Positions 52,783 to 61,275 of a stretch of DNA of 64,000 nt are shown here, in pieces. The stretch's first letter is position 1; every line of letters begins with the position of its first letter. The translations under genes and the position numbers were made by a program. This DNA comes from Bradyrhizobium ivorense (lineage in GTDB: Bacteria; Pseudomonadota; Alphaproteobacteria; Rhizobiales; Xanthobacteraceae). The notes under the pieces were generated by a model. That model was not told the DNA's origin, ran no database searches, and saw only the letters and a list, made by a program, of their open reading frames with translations. The DNA lies in contig NZ_CAADFC020000004.1 of NCBI RefSeq assembly GCF_900696085.1, positions 876,985-940,984 on the forward strand, given 5' to 3'.

Positions 52783-53913
52783 ATGAACCCAGCCAATCTT
52801 CCCTTTGATTCCGAAGCGATGCTGCAGGGCCTGCGCAGCTGGGTGGAATGCGAGAGCCCGACCTGGGACGCTGCCGCGGTCGAGCGGATGCTCGACCTCG
52901 CCGCGCGCGAGATGGCGATCATGGGTGCGACGATCGAGCGCATCGCCGGACGCCAGGGCTTTGCCGGCTGCGTCCGCGCCCGCTTTCCGCATCCGAAACA
53001 GGGCCAGCCCGGCATCCTGATCGCCGGCCATCTCGACACCGTGCATCCGGTCGGAACCATCGAGAAGCTCGCATGGCGGCGCGAGGGGAATAAATGCTTC
53101 GGCCCCGGCATCTTCGACATGAAGGGCGGCAACTACCTCTCGCTCGAGGCGATCAGACAACTGGCGCGCGCCGCGTTCACGACGCCGCTGCCGATCACCG
53201 TGCTGTTCACGCCCGATGAAGAAGTCGGCACGCCGTCGACCCGCGACATCATCGAAGCGGAAGCCGCGCGCAACAAATATGTGCTGGTGCCCGAGCCCGG
53301 CCGGCCCAACAACGGCGTCGTCACCGGCCGCTACGCGATCGCGCGCTTCAATCTGGAGGCCGTCGGCAAGCCGAGCCACGCCGGTGCGACGCTGTCCTCC
53401 GGACGCTCTGCGATCCGCGAGATGGCGCGGCAGATCCTCGCCATCGACGGCATGACCACCGAGGACTGCACCTTCTCGGTCGGCATCGTGCATGGCGGCC
53501 AGTGGGTCAATTGCGTTGCGACAACCTGCACCGGTGAGGCGCTCAGCATGGCCAAGCGCCAGGCCGATCTCGACCGCGGCGTCGAGCGCATGCTGGCGCT
53601 GTCGGGCACGTCCAACGACGTGACGTTCAAGGTGACGCGCGGCGTCACCCGCCCGGTGTGGGAGCCGGACGCCGGCACCATGGCGCTGTACGAAAAGGCC
53701 AAAAGCCTCGCGGGCGCGATGGGGCTCGACCTGCCGCATGGCAGCGCCGGCGGCGGCTCCGACGGCAATTTCACCGGTGCGATGGGGATCCCGACGCTCG
53801 ATGGTCTCGGCGTGCGCGGCGCCGATGCGCACACGCTCAACGAGCACATCGAAGTCGACAGCCTCGCCGAGCGCGGCCGGCTGATGGCAGCATTGCTGGC
53901 GACGCTGGACTAA
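52783..53913 (+). CDS. M20 family metallopeptidase (CPG2-like)
   Basis: 376 residues. Metal and catalytic motifs GHLDTVHPVG (about 82-91), GIFDMKGG and TPDEEVGTP are intact, with a lid (dimerisation) domain near 180-290. The organisation is that of glutamate carboxypeptidase/ArgE-type exopeptidases with two zinc ions. Divergent from the peptide-binding protein. It probably removes C-terminal or N-acyl residues from imported peptides. Confidence 0.87.
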   Translation: MNPANLPFDSEAMLQGLRSWVECESPTWDAAAVERMLDLAAREMAIMGATIERIAGRQGFAGCVRARFPHPKQGQPGILIAGHLDTVHPVGTIEKLAWRREGNKCFGPGIFDMKGGNYLSLEAIRQLARAAFTTPLPITVLFTPDEEVGTPSTRDIIEAEAARNKYVLVPEPGRPNNGVVTGRYAIARFNLEAVGKPSHAGATLSSGRSAIREMARQILAIDGMTTEDCTFSVGIVHGGQWVNCVATTCTGEALSMAKRQADLDRGVERMLALSGTSNDVTFKVTRGVTRPVWEPDAGTMALYEKAKSLAGAMGLDLPHGSAGGGSDGNFTGAMGIPTLDGLGVRGADAHTLNEHIEVDSLAERGRLMAALLATLD

Positions 53914-54005
53914 TCGATTGCACTGCACAACACGTTGGCAGCGCCGGATCGAAATTTAGCCTTGTCCAATTTTTTGGCTTCGCCTACGGTCCGGCCGTCC
54001 AAATC

Positions 54006-54225
54006 GACGATGCGGGAGAGATCGACGCGAATGCATCACGCATTCGCATCGGCGCCGACGGAGCAACCGCCCCGGAAACTCTCAGGCAAAAGGACCGTAT
54101 CGTCAGGACGATCTGGAGAGAGACGAACATGGCCCAACACGACAGGCCGTGCGTCCACCGAAGGGGATAGTCCGCGATCTGGCCTCGGCCCGATGCGGAT
54201 CAAGCTCTCAGGTACCGTGACAGAT
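54006..54225 (+). promoter_or_regulatory. Tandem glycine riboswitch
   Basis: Aptamer 1 (54006-54104) is closed by GACGAT/ATCGTC and has the hallmark GGGAGAG, CGCCGACGGAGCAA and AACTCTCAGGCAAAAGGACC. Aptamer 2 (about 54111-54225), closed by ATCTG/CAGAT, has GGAGAG, CACCGAAGGGG and GCTCTCAGGTACCGTGACAG. These match the two-aptamer glycine riboswitch. Downstream, a hairpin CGCCGA (54230-54235)/TCGGCG (54255-54260) lacks a T-run, and the ribosome site GGGAG (54274) precedes the ATG at 54292, so translational control is at least as likely as termination. Confidence 0.92.
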
Positions 54226-54291
54226 GGGGCGCCGACACCGGTTTCACCGGCGGCTCGGCGACTCTAACAACACGGGAGCCTGAAGACCATC

Positions 54292-55599
54292 ATGCCTCAC
54301 ATCGCGATCATTGGCGCCGGCATCACCGGCGTGACGACGGCCTACGCCCTACTCGAACGCGGCTACCGGGTGACTGTCCTCGACAGGCATCGCTACGCTG
54401 CGATGGAGACGTCGTTCGCCAATGGCGGACAACTCTCCGCCAGCAATGCCGAAGTGTGGAACAGCGCCGCGACCATTCTCAAGGGGCTGCGCTGGATGCT
54501 CAGAAGCGACGCGCCGCTGCTGATGAATCCGATGCCGAGCTGGCACAAATACTCATGGATCGGCGAATTCGTCGGCAGCATCGGCCGCTATCGCGACAAC
54601 ACCATCGAGACCACGCGGCTCGCCATCGAGGCGCGCAAGCATCTGTTTTCCATCGCCGAGCGCGAGAACATCGCCTTCGATCTCGAACGGCGCGGCATCC
54701 TGCACATCTATCACGACAAGGCCGGCTTCGATGCGGGCCTGCGGGTCAACACGCTGCTGCAGCAGGGCGGGCTCGATCGCCGGCCGGTGACGCCAGATGA
54801 AATCCGCAGCATCGAGCCGGCGCTGCAGACGCCGTGCTATGGCGGCTTCTTCACGCCGTCGGATGCGACCGGCGATATCCACAAATTCACCCGTGGCCTC
54901 GCCGACGCCTGCAGCCGCCGCGGCGCGACCATGATTCACGAAGCCAATGTCGATGCGATCGTCCGCCACGACGACGGATTCCGCGTCAGTTGGAGCGAGG
55001 CGGCCGCGCATGACGCGGCGGTTGCCGCGCGGCACGAACTGCAAGCGGACGGCATCGTCATTTGCGCGGGAGTGGCGAGCCGTCACTTCGCTGCGATGCT
55101 TCATGACCGGGTGAACGTCTATCCGGTGAAGGGATATTCGATCACCGTCGAGCTCGATGCGCCGCAAAGCCGGCAGGCCGCGCCGACGGTCAGCCTGCTC
55201 GATGAAGCGGCGAAGATCGTGACCAGCCGGCTCGGCGCCGACCGCTTCCGCGTCGCCGGCACCGCCGAGTTCAACGGCTTCAACCGCGACATTCGCGCCG
55301 ACCGTATCCAGCCGCTGGTGGACTGGGTGCGACATCATTTCCCGGCAGTCGACACCTCGAAAATCGCGCCGTGGGCGGGCCTGCGCCCGATGATGCCGAA
55401 CATGATGCCGGTGGTCCGTGCAGGGCGCATTCCCGGCGTGTTCTACAACACCGGCCACGGTCATCTCGGCTGGACCCTGTCGGCCGCGACAGCGCAGCTG
55501 GTGGCCCAGGCGATCGACGATTGGCGCGGCCTTGGTGCGCCGCCGATGGTGCCGTCGCAGACCGATGCGGCCGAGACCGCTCACGCAGCTTTCCTCTAA
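54292..55599 (+). CDS. D-amino acid dehydrogenase / glycine oxidase-like FAD enzyme (DadA family)
   Basis: 435 residues. The FAD motif is IIGAGITGVTTAYALLERGY (about 6-25), and the DadA-type motifs ANGGQLSASNAEVWN and NTGHGHLGWTLSAATAQL are near-exact. It oxidises D-amino acids, or glycine-like substrates, to keto acids and ammonia. Its control by a glycine riboswitch implies that glycine is a substrate or an indicator of peptide supply. Neighbouring peptidases and peptide transporter genes fit catabolism of imported peptides. Confidence 0.87.
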   Translation: MPHIAIIGAGITGVTTAYALLERGYRVTVLDRHRYAAMETSFANGGQLSASNAEVWNSAATILKGLRWMLRSDAPLLMNPMPSWHKYSWIGEFVGSIGRYRDNTIETTRLAIEARKHLFSIAERENIAFDLERRGILHIYHDKAGFDAGLRVNTLLQQGGLDRRPVTPDEIRSIEPALQTPCYGGFFTPSDATGDIHKFTRGLADACSRRGATMIHEANVDAIVRHDDGFRVSWSEAAAHDAAVAARHELQADGIVICAGVASRHFAAMLHDRVNVYPVKGYSITVELDAPQSRQAAPTVSLLDEAAKIVTSRLGADRFRVAGTAEFNGFNRDIRADRIQPLVDWVRHHFPAVDTSKIAPWAGLRPMMPNMMPVVRAGRIPGVFYNTGHGHLGWTLSAATAQLVAQAIDDWRGLGAPPMVPSQTDAAETAHAAFL

Positions 55600-55796
55600 T
55601 TATCCGGCCGAAGCGAAGGAATATGAGCGTATGAGAGTGTGGGCAGGCCGGAATTCGCTGAGAACCACCACGTGACAGGGATTAGCCTTACCATGGGGAG
55701 AAGCAAGCCATTTCAGGAGCGGACATTGCGCATCGCAGCTGCGCGCATGCGTGACATGGCGGTCCATGGGCTTGTGAACGAGAAGAAAGGCGGGAC

Positions 55797-57095
55797 ATGA
55801 CCACTGAGACGTTGACCAGGCCGGATCAGATTGCCGGCGAGCTGTGCGCGGCCGTCGGCCGACATTTCGATGATCAGGTCGCGTTCCTGTCGCGCATGGT
55901 GCAGTTCCGTAGCCTGCGCGGACAGGAAGCGCCGCAACAGCGCTGGCTGGCCGAGCAGTTCGCAAAGCGCGGCTACGACGTCGATACGTTCAGCCTGGCG
56001 GACGTCGATCTGATGAGCCATCCGAAGGCGGCGCCGATGGACGGCATCGATCTGGCCGGATCGCGGCAGGTTGTCGCGACCCTCAACGGCAAAGGCAGCG
56101 GACGCAGCCTGATCCTGCAGGGCCACATCGACGTGGTGCCGGAGGGCCCCGCCGACCTCTGGGAAGTGCCGCCGTTCGCAGCCACCGTGCGCGACGGCTG
56201 GATGTTCGGGCGCGGCGCGCAGGACATGAAGGCCGGCGTATCGGCGATGATCTTCGCGCTCGATGCGATCAGAGGCGCCGGCTATGCGCCGAATGGCCGC
56301 ATCCATCTGCAGACCGTGACCGAGGAAGAGAGCACCGGCAACGGCGCGCTATCGACCCTGATGCGCGGCTATCGCGCCGACGCGTGCCTGATTCCCGAAC
56401 CCACCGGCCACACGCTCACCCGCGCCCAGGTCGGCGCGATCTGGTTTCGGCTGCGCGTGCGCGGCACGCCGGTGCACGTCGCCTACTCCGAGACCGGCAC
56501 CAGCGCCATCCTGTCGGCGATGCATCTGGTGCGCGCGTTCCAGGATTACACCAAGGCACTCAACGCACGGGCGCTCGACAACAGCTGGTTCCGCGGCGTC
56601 AAGAACCCAATCAAGTTCAACGTCGGCATCATCAAGGGTGGCGACTGGGCAAGCTCGACCGCGGCCTGGTGCGAGCTCGACTGCCGGCTCGGCCTGCTGC
56701 CGGGCGAGACGCCGCAGGATGCAATGCGCGGCATCGAAGAATGCCTCGCCGAGGCGCACAAGGCCGACGACTTCCTCGCAGACAATCCGGCCGAACTGGT
56801 GTGGAGCGGTTTTCAGGCTGACGCCGCGGTGTGCGAGCCCGGCAGTGCGGCGGAAGCTGTGCTGTCCGCCGCCCATCAATCCGTGTTCCGGGCTCCGATG
56901 GAGGAGCGGCTGTCCACGGCGGTCAACGACACCCGCTACTATTGCGTCGACTACGGCATCCCTGCACTCTGCTATGGTCCTTACGGCATCGGCCCGCACG
57001 CATTCAACGAACGTGTCGAGCTCGAGAGCCTTCGCAAGACAACGCAGAGCATCGCGCTGTTCGTCGCCGGATGGTGCGGAGTGACAAAGACGTGA
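55797..57095 (+). CDS. M20 family metallopeptidase (ArgE/DapE/ACY1 group)
   Basis: 432 residues. GHIDVVPEG, GRGAQDMKAG and TEEESTGNG supply the metal site, and the lid domain lies near 220-330. A C-terminal HAFNERVELESL His is conserved. It is related to acetylornithine deacetylase and N-acyl-amino acid hydrolases, and distinct from the M20 at 52783. It lies between DadA and the transporter operon; the ATG at 55797 is preceded by AAAGGCGGG. Likely a cytoplasmic dipeptidase or deacylase. Confidence 0.87.
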   Translation: MTTETLTRPDQIAGELCAAVGRHFDDQVAFLSRMVQFRSLRGQEAPQQRWLAEQFAKRGYDVDTFSLADVDLMSHPKAAPMDGIDLAGSRQVVATLNGKGSGRSLILQGHIDVVPEGPADLWEVPPFAATVRDGWMFGRGAQDMKAGVSAMIFALDAIRGAGYAPNGRIHLQTVTEEESTGNGALSTLMRGYRADACLIPEPTGHTLTRAQVGAIWFRLRVRGTPVHVAYSETGTSAILSAMHLVRAFQDYTKALNARALDNSWFRGVKNPIKFNVGIIKGGDWASSTAAWCELDCRLGLLPGETPQDAMRGIEECLAEAHKADDFLADNPAELVWSGFQADAAVCEPGSAAEAVLSAAHQSVFRAPMEERLSTAVNDTRYYCVDYGIPALCYGPYGIGPHAFNERVELESLRKTTQSIALFVAGWCGVTKT

Positions 57096-57431
57096 GCAGG
57101 CTGGGTGTGAGCGGGGCTGTCGCTTCAGGTCGATGGCCGAGCGCATGTGCAATTCGAGATCGCAGCTTCAGGCAAACGGGAGGGGACGATTAGGGGACGT
57201 CAAAACGGTACAGATGTTGGCACCACATCGCGCTCCCCGGGCCTCAGACCGCCTGACCCGCGCCTTGATATTGCGGCCCCGTTGGCACAAGATTTGCCTG
57301 CAAATTCATTGCCTTTCGCGCTAAATTTGCGACCAAAGACGCAGAAGCGCATGAGACACATCACAGGAACATCAATGACATGATGCGGTCCAGCCTTCGC
57401 TTCGCACCGTTTGGCGGCAGGAGATAACGCA
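57096..57431 (+). other. 336-base leader of the peptide transporter operon
   Basis: Holds the sigma-54 promoter below and the ribosome site AGGAG near 57419. Apart from those, no reading frame or repeat was found. The transcript leader would be about 120 bases. Confidence 0.6.
57282..57298 (+). promoter_or_regulatory. Sigma-54 (RpoN) promoter
   Basis: TTGGCACAAGATTTGCC contains TGGCAC (57283-57288), five bases, and TTGC (57294-57297), the exact -24/-12 spacing of RpoN promoters. It faces dppB-like 57432. The transcription start would be about 57309. RpoN promoters need an enhancer-binding activator such as NtrC. Confidence 0.75.
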
Positions 57432-58373
57432 ATGCTCGGCTATCTCCTTCGCCGCATCCTCGCCGCCATTCCCGTGATGGGCGTGGTGGCGCTGTTCGTG
57501 TTCCTGCTGCTGCGGCTGACGCCGGGCGATCCCGCCGCTATCCTCGCCGGCGACAACGCGACGCCCGAGCAACTCGATCGCATCCGCGCTTCGCTCGGAC
57601 TCAACGAGCCGATCTACATCCAGTTCTACACCTGGATCATGAAGCTGCTGCACGGCGATCTCGGCGTGTCCCTGATTTCGAACAAGCCGATCCTCGAGAT
57701 GATCGGTCCGCGCCTCGAGCCCTCGATTTCGGTCGCGCTGGCGACCATCATCCTCTCGATCCTGGTCGCGGTGCCGCTCGGCGTCATTGCGGCGTGGAAG
57801 CACGGCACCTGGATCGACCGTTTCGTGATGGGGCTGTCGGTGCTCGGCTTCTCGGTGCCGGTGTTCGTGATCGGCTACGTCTTGATCCAGATCTTCGCGA
57901 TCGACCTGCGCTGGGTGCCGGTGCAGGGCTTCAAGAGCCTCTCGGCCGGCTTCGGCCCGTTCTTCGAGCGGCTCATCCTGCCGACCTGCACCCTCTCCTT
58001 CATCTATGTCGCGCTGATCGCGCGCATGACGCGCGCCTCGATGCTCGACGTGCTGGGCGAGGACTACGTCCGCACCGCGCGCGCCAAGGGCATCGGCGAG
58101 GCCGGCGTGCTGCTGCGCCACGCGCTGCGCAATGCCGCGGTGCCGGTCATCACCGTGATCGGCTCCGGCTTTGCGCTGTTGATCTCCGGCGTCGTCGTCA
58201 CCGAGAGCGTGTTCAACCTGCCCGGCATCGGCCGCCTCACCGTCGATGCGGTGCTGGCGCGCGACTATCCGGTGATCCAGGCGATGATCCTGTTAACGTC
58301 GGGCATCTATGTCGCGGTCAATCTGTTGATTGACCTCGCCTACACCCTGCTCGATCCTCGTATCCGGTACTGA
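57432..58373 (+). CDS. Peptide ABC transporter permease (DppB type)
   Basis: 313 residues with six membrane helices. The N-terminal LRRILAAIPVMGVVALFVFL and LLRLTPGDPAAILAGDNATP are typical of DppB/GsiC permeases, and the EAA loop is EDYVRTARAKGIGEAGVLLR. It forms half of the inner-membrane channel. Start at 57432 behind AGGAG. The second permease begins 3 bases after its stop. Confidence 0.92.
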   Translation: MLGYLLRRILAAIPVMGVVALFVFLLLRLTPGDPAAILAGDNATPEQLDRIRASLGLNEPIYIQFYTWIMKLLHGDLGVSLISNKPILEMIGPRLEPSISVALATIILSILVAVPLGVIAAWKHGTWIDRFVMGLSVLGFSVPVFVIGYVLIQIFAIDLRWVPVQGFKSLSAGFGPFFERLILPTCTLSFIYVALIARMTRASMLDVLGEDYVRTARAKGIGEAGVLLRHALRNAAVPVITVIGSGFALLISGVVVTESVFNLPGIGRLTVDAVLARDYPVIQAMILLTSGIYVAVNLLIDLAYTLLDPRIRY

Positions 58374-58376
58374 GCG

Positions 58377-59264
58377 ATGGCGATCGATACCCTTCCAGAG
58401 TCCTCCATACCGGTCACGCGGCCGTTCCGCCTGCGGCTCGGCTTCCTCACCGCGACGCCGATCATTGCGGTTGCGACGATCTGCCTCGCCCTCATCATCC
58501 TGATGGCGATCTTCGCACCGCTGCTGGCGCCGCACGATCCGCTGCTGCTGGCGCCGGCGCAGCGGCTGAAGCCCGCCAGCGCTCAGTTCCTGCTCGGCAC
58601 CGACGCCTTTGGCCGCGACCTCATGTCCCGCATCATCTACGGCGCGCGGATCTCGCTGGTGATCGGGCTCGGCGCCGCGGTCTGTTCGATCGTGATCGGG
58701 CTGCTGATCGGGCTCGTCTCCGGCTTCTTCCGCTGGGTCGATGCCGTGATGATGCGGGTGATGGACGGCTTGATGGCGATCCCCTCCATCCTGCTCGCCA
58801 TCGCCGTGGTGTCGCTGTCGGGCGCCAGCATCTGGACCGTGATGGTCGCGATCACCATTCCCGAAATCCCGCGCGTGGCGCGGCTGGTGCGCTCGGTGGT
58901 GCTCACCGCGCGCGAGGAACCCTATGTCGAGGCCGCGATCTCGGTCGGCTCCAGCCTGCCCAAGATCATGTGGCGGCATCTGATGCCGAACACGATCGCG
59001 CCTTTGATCGTGCAAGGCACCTATGTCTGCGCATCCGCGATCCTGACCGAGGCGATCCTGTCGTTCCTCGGCGCGGGCATCTCGCCGGAAACGCCGACCT
59101 GGGGCAACATCATGGCCGAAGGCCGCGCCTATTTTCAGGTCAAGCCGCAGCTGATCTTCTGGCCGGGCCTGCTGCTCTCGATCGCCATCCTCAGCGTCAA
59201 CCTGATCGGCGATGCCGCTCGCGACGCGCTCGATCCCCGCATGAAGCAACGTGAGGGGAAATGA
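58377..59264 (+). CDS. Peptide ABC transporter permease (DppC type)
   Basis: 295 residues with an N-terminal OppC/DppC cap and six helices. LLGTDAFGRDLMSRIIYGAR and the EAA loop EEPYVEAAISVGSSLPKIMW are diagnostic. The two permeases are translationally coupled. It is separated from the ATPase gene by 118 bases, which contain a dispersed palindromic repeat. Confidence 0.92.
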   Translation: MAIDTLPESSIPVTRPFRLRLGFLTATPIIAVATICLALIILMAIFAPLLAPHDPLLLAPAQRLKPASAQFLLGTDAFGRDLMSRIIYGARISLVIGLGAAVCSIVIGLLIGLVSGFFRWVDAVMMRVMDGLMAIPSILLAIAVVSLSGASIWTVMVAITIPEIPRVARLVRSVVLTAREEPYVEAAISVGSSLPKIMWRHLMPNTIAPLIVQGTYVCASAILTEAILSFLGAGISPETPTWGNIMAEGRAYFQVKPQLIFWPGLLLSIAILSVNLIGDAARDALDPRMKQREGK

Positions 59265-59284
59265 TGGTGGTAAGTGTGCCATGT

Positions 59285-59369
59285 CGTCATTGCGAGGAGC
59301 GCAGCGACGAAGCAATCCACTCTTTCTTTCGGCGGCGCGATGGATTGCTTCGCTTCGCTCGCAATGACG
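59285..59369. repeat. CGTCATTGCGAG palindromic repeat inside the transporter operon
   Basis: CGTCATTGCGAG (59285-59296) and CTCGCAATGACG (59358-59369) are the arms; the family also lies at 9331-9451. It is inserted between the permease and ATPase genes of one operon. Confidence 0.85.
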
Positions 59370-59382
59370 GCGGAGAGACCAG

Positions 59383-61023
59383 ATGACCAACGTCGTCCTC
59401 GACATCAACAACCTCGTCGTCGGCCTCGGCCGCAAGGCCGATGCGCACCGCATCATCGACGACCTGTCGCTGCGGGTAGCCGAGGGCGAAACGCTCTGCC
59501 TGGTCGGCGAAAGCGGCTCCGGCAAGTCGGTGACGTCGCTGACGGTGATGGGCCTGCAGCAGAAGGGCACGCTGATTCCGTCGGGCGGCAGCGTCAAGCT
59601 GGTCGGCGAGGAATTGCTGACCGCGAGCGACCGGCGGCTGCGCCAGCTGCGCGCCACGCGGATGGCGATGATCTTCCAGGAGCCGATGACCGCGCTCAAT
59701 CCGGTGGTGCATGTCGGCCGCCAGATCGACGAGGTGTTGCGCGCCCACACCGACCTTGACGCCCGCGCACGCCGCCAGAAGATTCTGGCGATGATGGAGC
59801 ATGTGCGGCTGCCCGACGTCGAACGCATCTTCGCCTCCTACCCGCACCGCCTTTCCGGCGGACAGCGCCAGCGCATCATGATCGCGATGGCGCTGGTGCT
59901 GGAGCCGAAGCTTTTGATCGCGGACGAGCCGACCACCGCGCTCGACGTCACCACCCAGAAGCAGATCCTGACCCTGATCCGCGACCTGCAGCGCGATCAC
60001 GGCACCGCGGTGCTGTTCATCACCCACGACATGGGCGTGGTCGCCGAGATCGCCGACCGCGTCGCGGTGATGCGGCACGGCCGGCTGGTCGAGACCGGTC
60101 CGCTGCAGGACGTGCTGCGCCATCCCAAGATGGAATACACCAGGAACCTGCTGTCCTCGGTGCCGAGCCTGGTGCCGCGGACGCCGCGCCCCGAGACCAC
60201 CGAGCCGGTCGTGCTGGAGGCCAACGAGCTCGGCAAGGTCTACCGGGAGCGTTCGCTGTTCGGCAAAGCCCGCGAGGTCGCCGCCGCGCAGAACGTCACC
60301 CTCACGTTGCGCAAGGGCCGCACGCTCGGTATCGTCGGCGAAAGCGGTTCCGGCAAGTCGACGGTGGCGCGCTGCATCGTCCGCCTGATCGATCCGACCT
60401 CGGGCGGCGTGCGGCTTGCCGGCCGCGAGATCTCCGACCTGTCGCGCCGGCTGCTGCAGCCGCATCGGCAGAAGATCCAGATCATCTTCCAGGACCCCTA
60501 CCGCTCGCTCAATCCGCGCGTCACGGTCGGCGAGAGCATCGCGGAGGGACCGATCAACTACGGCATGCCGCGCAAGGATGCGCTGGCCCGGGCGCGCCAG
60601 CTGCTCAAGCTCGTCCACCTGCCGCCGGACGCCATCTCGCGCTATCCGCATCAGTTCTCCGGCGGCCAGCGGCAACGCATCGCGATTGCGCGCGCGCTGG
60701 CGCTCGATCCTGACGTGCTGGTGGCGGATGAAGCGGTGTCTGCGCTCGACGTCTCGGTGCAGGCGCAGGTGCTCGATCTGCTCGACGAAATCCAGAAGCG
60801 GCTCGGCATCGCGCTGCTGTTCATCACCCATGATTTGCGGGTCGCCGCGCAGATCTGCGACGACGTCGCCGTGATGCAGCATGGCCGCGTCGTGGAACAG
60901 GGACCGGCGGCCGAGGTGCTGACCAATCCGCAGCAGGCCTATACCCGCGCACTGCTCGACGCCGCCCCCGGACGCGGCTGGGATTTTGCGAATTTCCGTC
61001 CGGTTTCCGAAGCGGCGGAGTAA
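59383..61023 (+). CDS. Fused peptide ABC transporter ATPase (DppD-DppF type)
   Basis: 546 residues with two complete ATPase cassettes. First: Walker A GESGSGKS (42-49), signature LSGGQRQRI, Walker B LLIADEPTTALDV. Second, from about 285: GESGSGKS, FSGGQRQRI, VLVADEAVSALDV. In many bacteria these halves are separate genes; the fusion is common in rhizobia. The second Walker B has Glu replaced by Glu-Ala context (DEAVSALD), which is normal for this family. It powers peptide import. Confidence 0.92.
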   Translation: MTNVVLDINNLVVGLGRKADAHRIIDDLSLRVAEGETLCLVGESGSGKSVTSLTVMGLQQKGTLIPSGGSVKLVGEELLTASDRRLRQLRATRMAMIFQEPMTALNPVVHVGRQIDEVLRAHTDLDARARRQKILAMMEHVRLPDVERIFASYPHRLSGGQRQRIMIAMALVLEPKLLIADEPTTALDVTTQKQILTLIRDLQRDHGTAVLFITHDMGVVAEIADRVAVMRHGRLVETGPLQDVLRHPKMEYTRNLLSSVPSLVPRTPRPETTEPVVLEANELGKVYRERSLFGKAREVAAAQNVTLTLRKGRTLGIVGESGSGKSTVARCIVRLIDPTSGGVRLAGREISDLSRRLLQPHRQKIQIIFQDPYRSLNPRVTVGESIAEGPINYGMPRKDALARARQLLKLVHLPPDAISRYPHQFSGGQRQRIAIARALALDPDVLVADEAVSALDVSVQAQVLDLLDEIQKRLGIALLFITHDLRVAAQICDDVAVMQHGRVVEQGPAAEVLTNPQQAYTRALLDAAPGRGWDFANFRPVSEAAE

Positions 61024-61032
61024 CCCCCTCCG

Positions 61033-61077
61033 CCGTCATTCCGGGCTCGATGCTGCTGCATCACCCCGGAATGACGG
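61033..61077. repeat. Palindromic repeat (CCGTCATTCCGGG)
   Basis: CCGTCATTCCGGG (61033-61045) and CCCGGAATGACGG (61065-61077) form a 13-bp perfect stem, 10 bases after the ATPase stop. It may slow or end transcription before the peptidase genes. Confidence 0.75.
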
Positions 61078-61156
61078 ACTGCGTTGAGGGCATGCAAATC
61101 CGGAGGTGCTCGACGGCTTGCGCTGGGCGCGACGACACGCTTAACGTCGCCCGCCA

Positions 61157-61202
61157 GAGCATGATCCGGAAGCGGCCGCCGGTTGTCCGGAAGATCAAGC
61201 TC
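61157..61202. repeat. Degenerate GAGCATGATC repeat
   Basis: GAGCATGATCCGGAAG at the left and CCGGAAGATCAAGCTC at the right are related to the second hairpin at 12142-12190. It lies 74 bases before the M81 peptidase gene. Confidence 0.6.
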
Positions 61203-61275
61203 AGCAAACAGACCAGGTCATGACGCGATCCCTTCCAATCGCATCACGATCGAAGAAAAGTGTCGAGACCACTTG

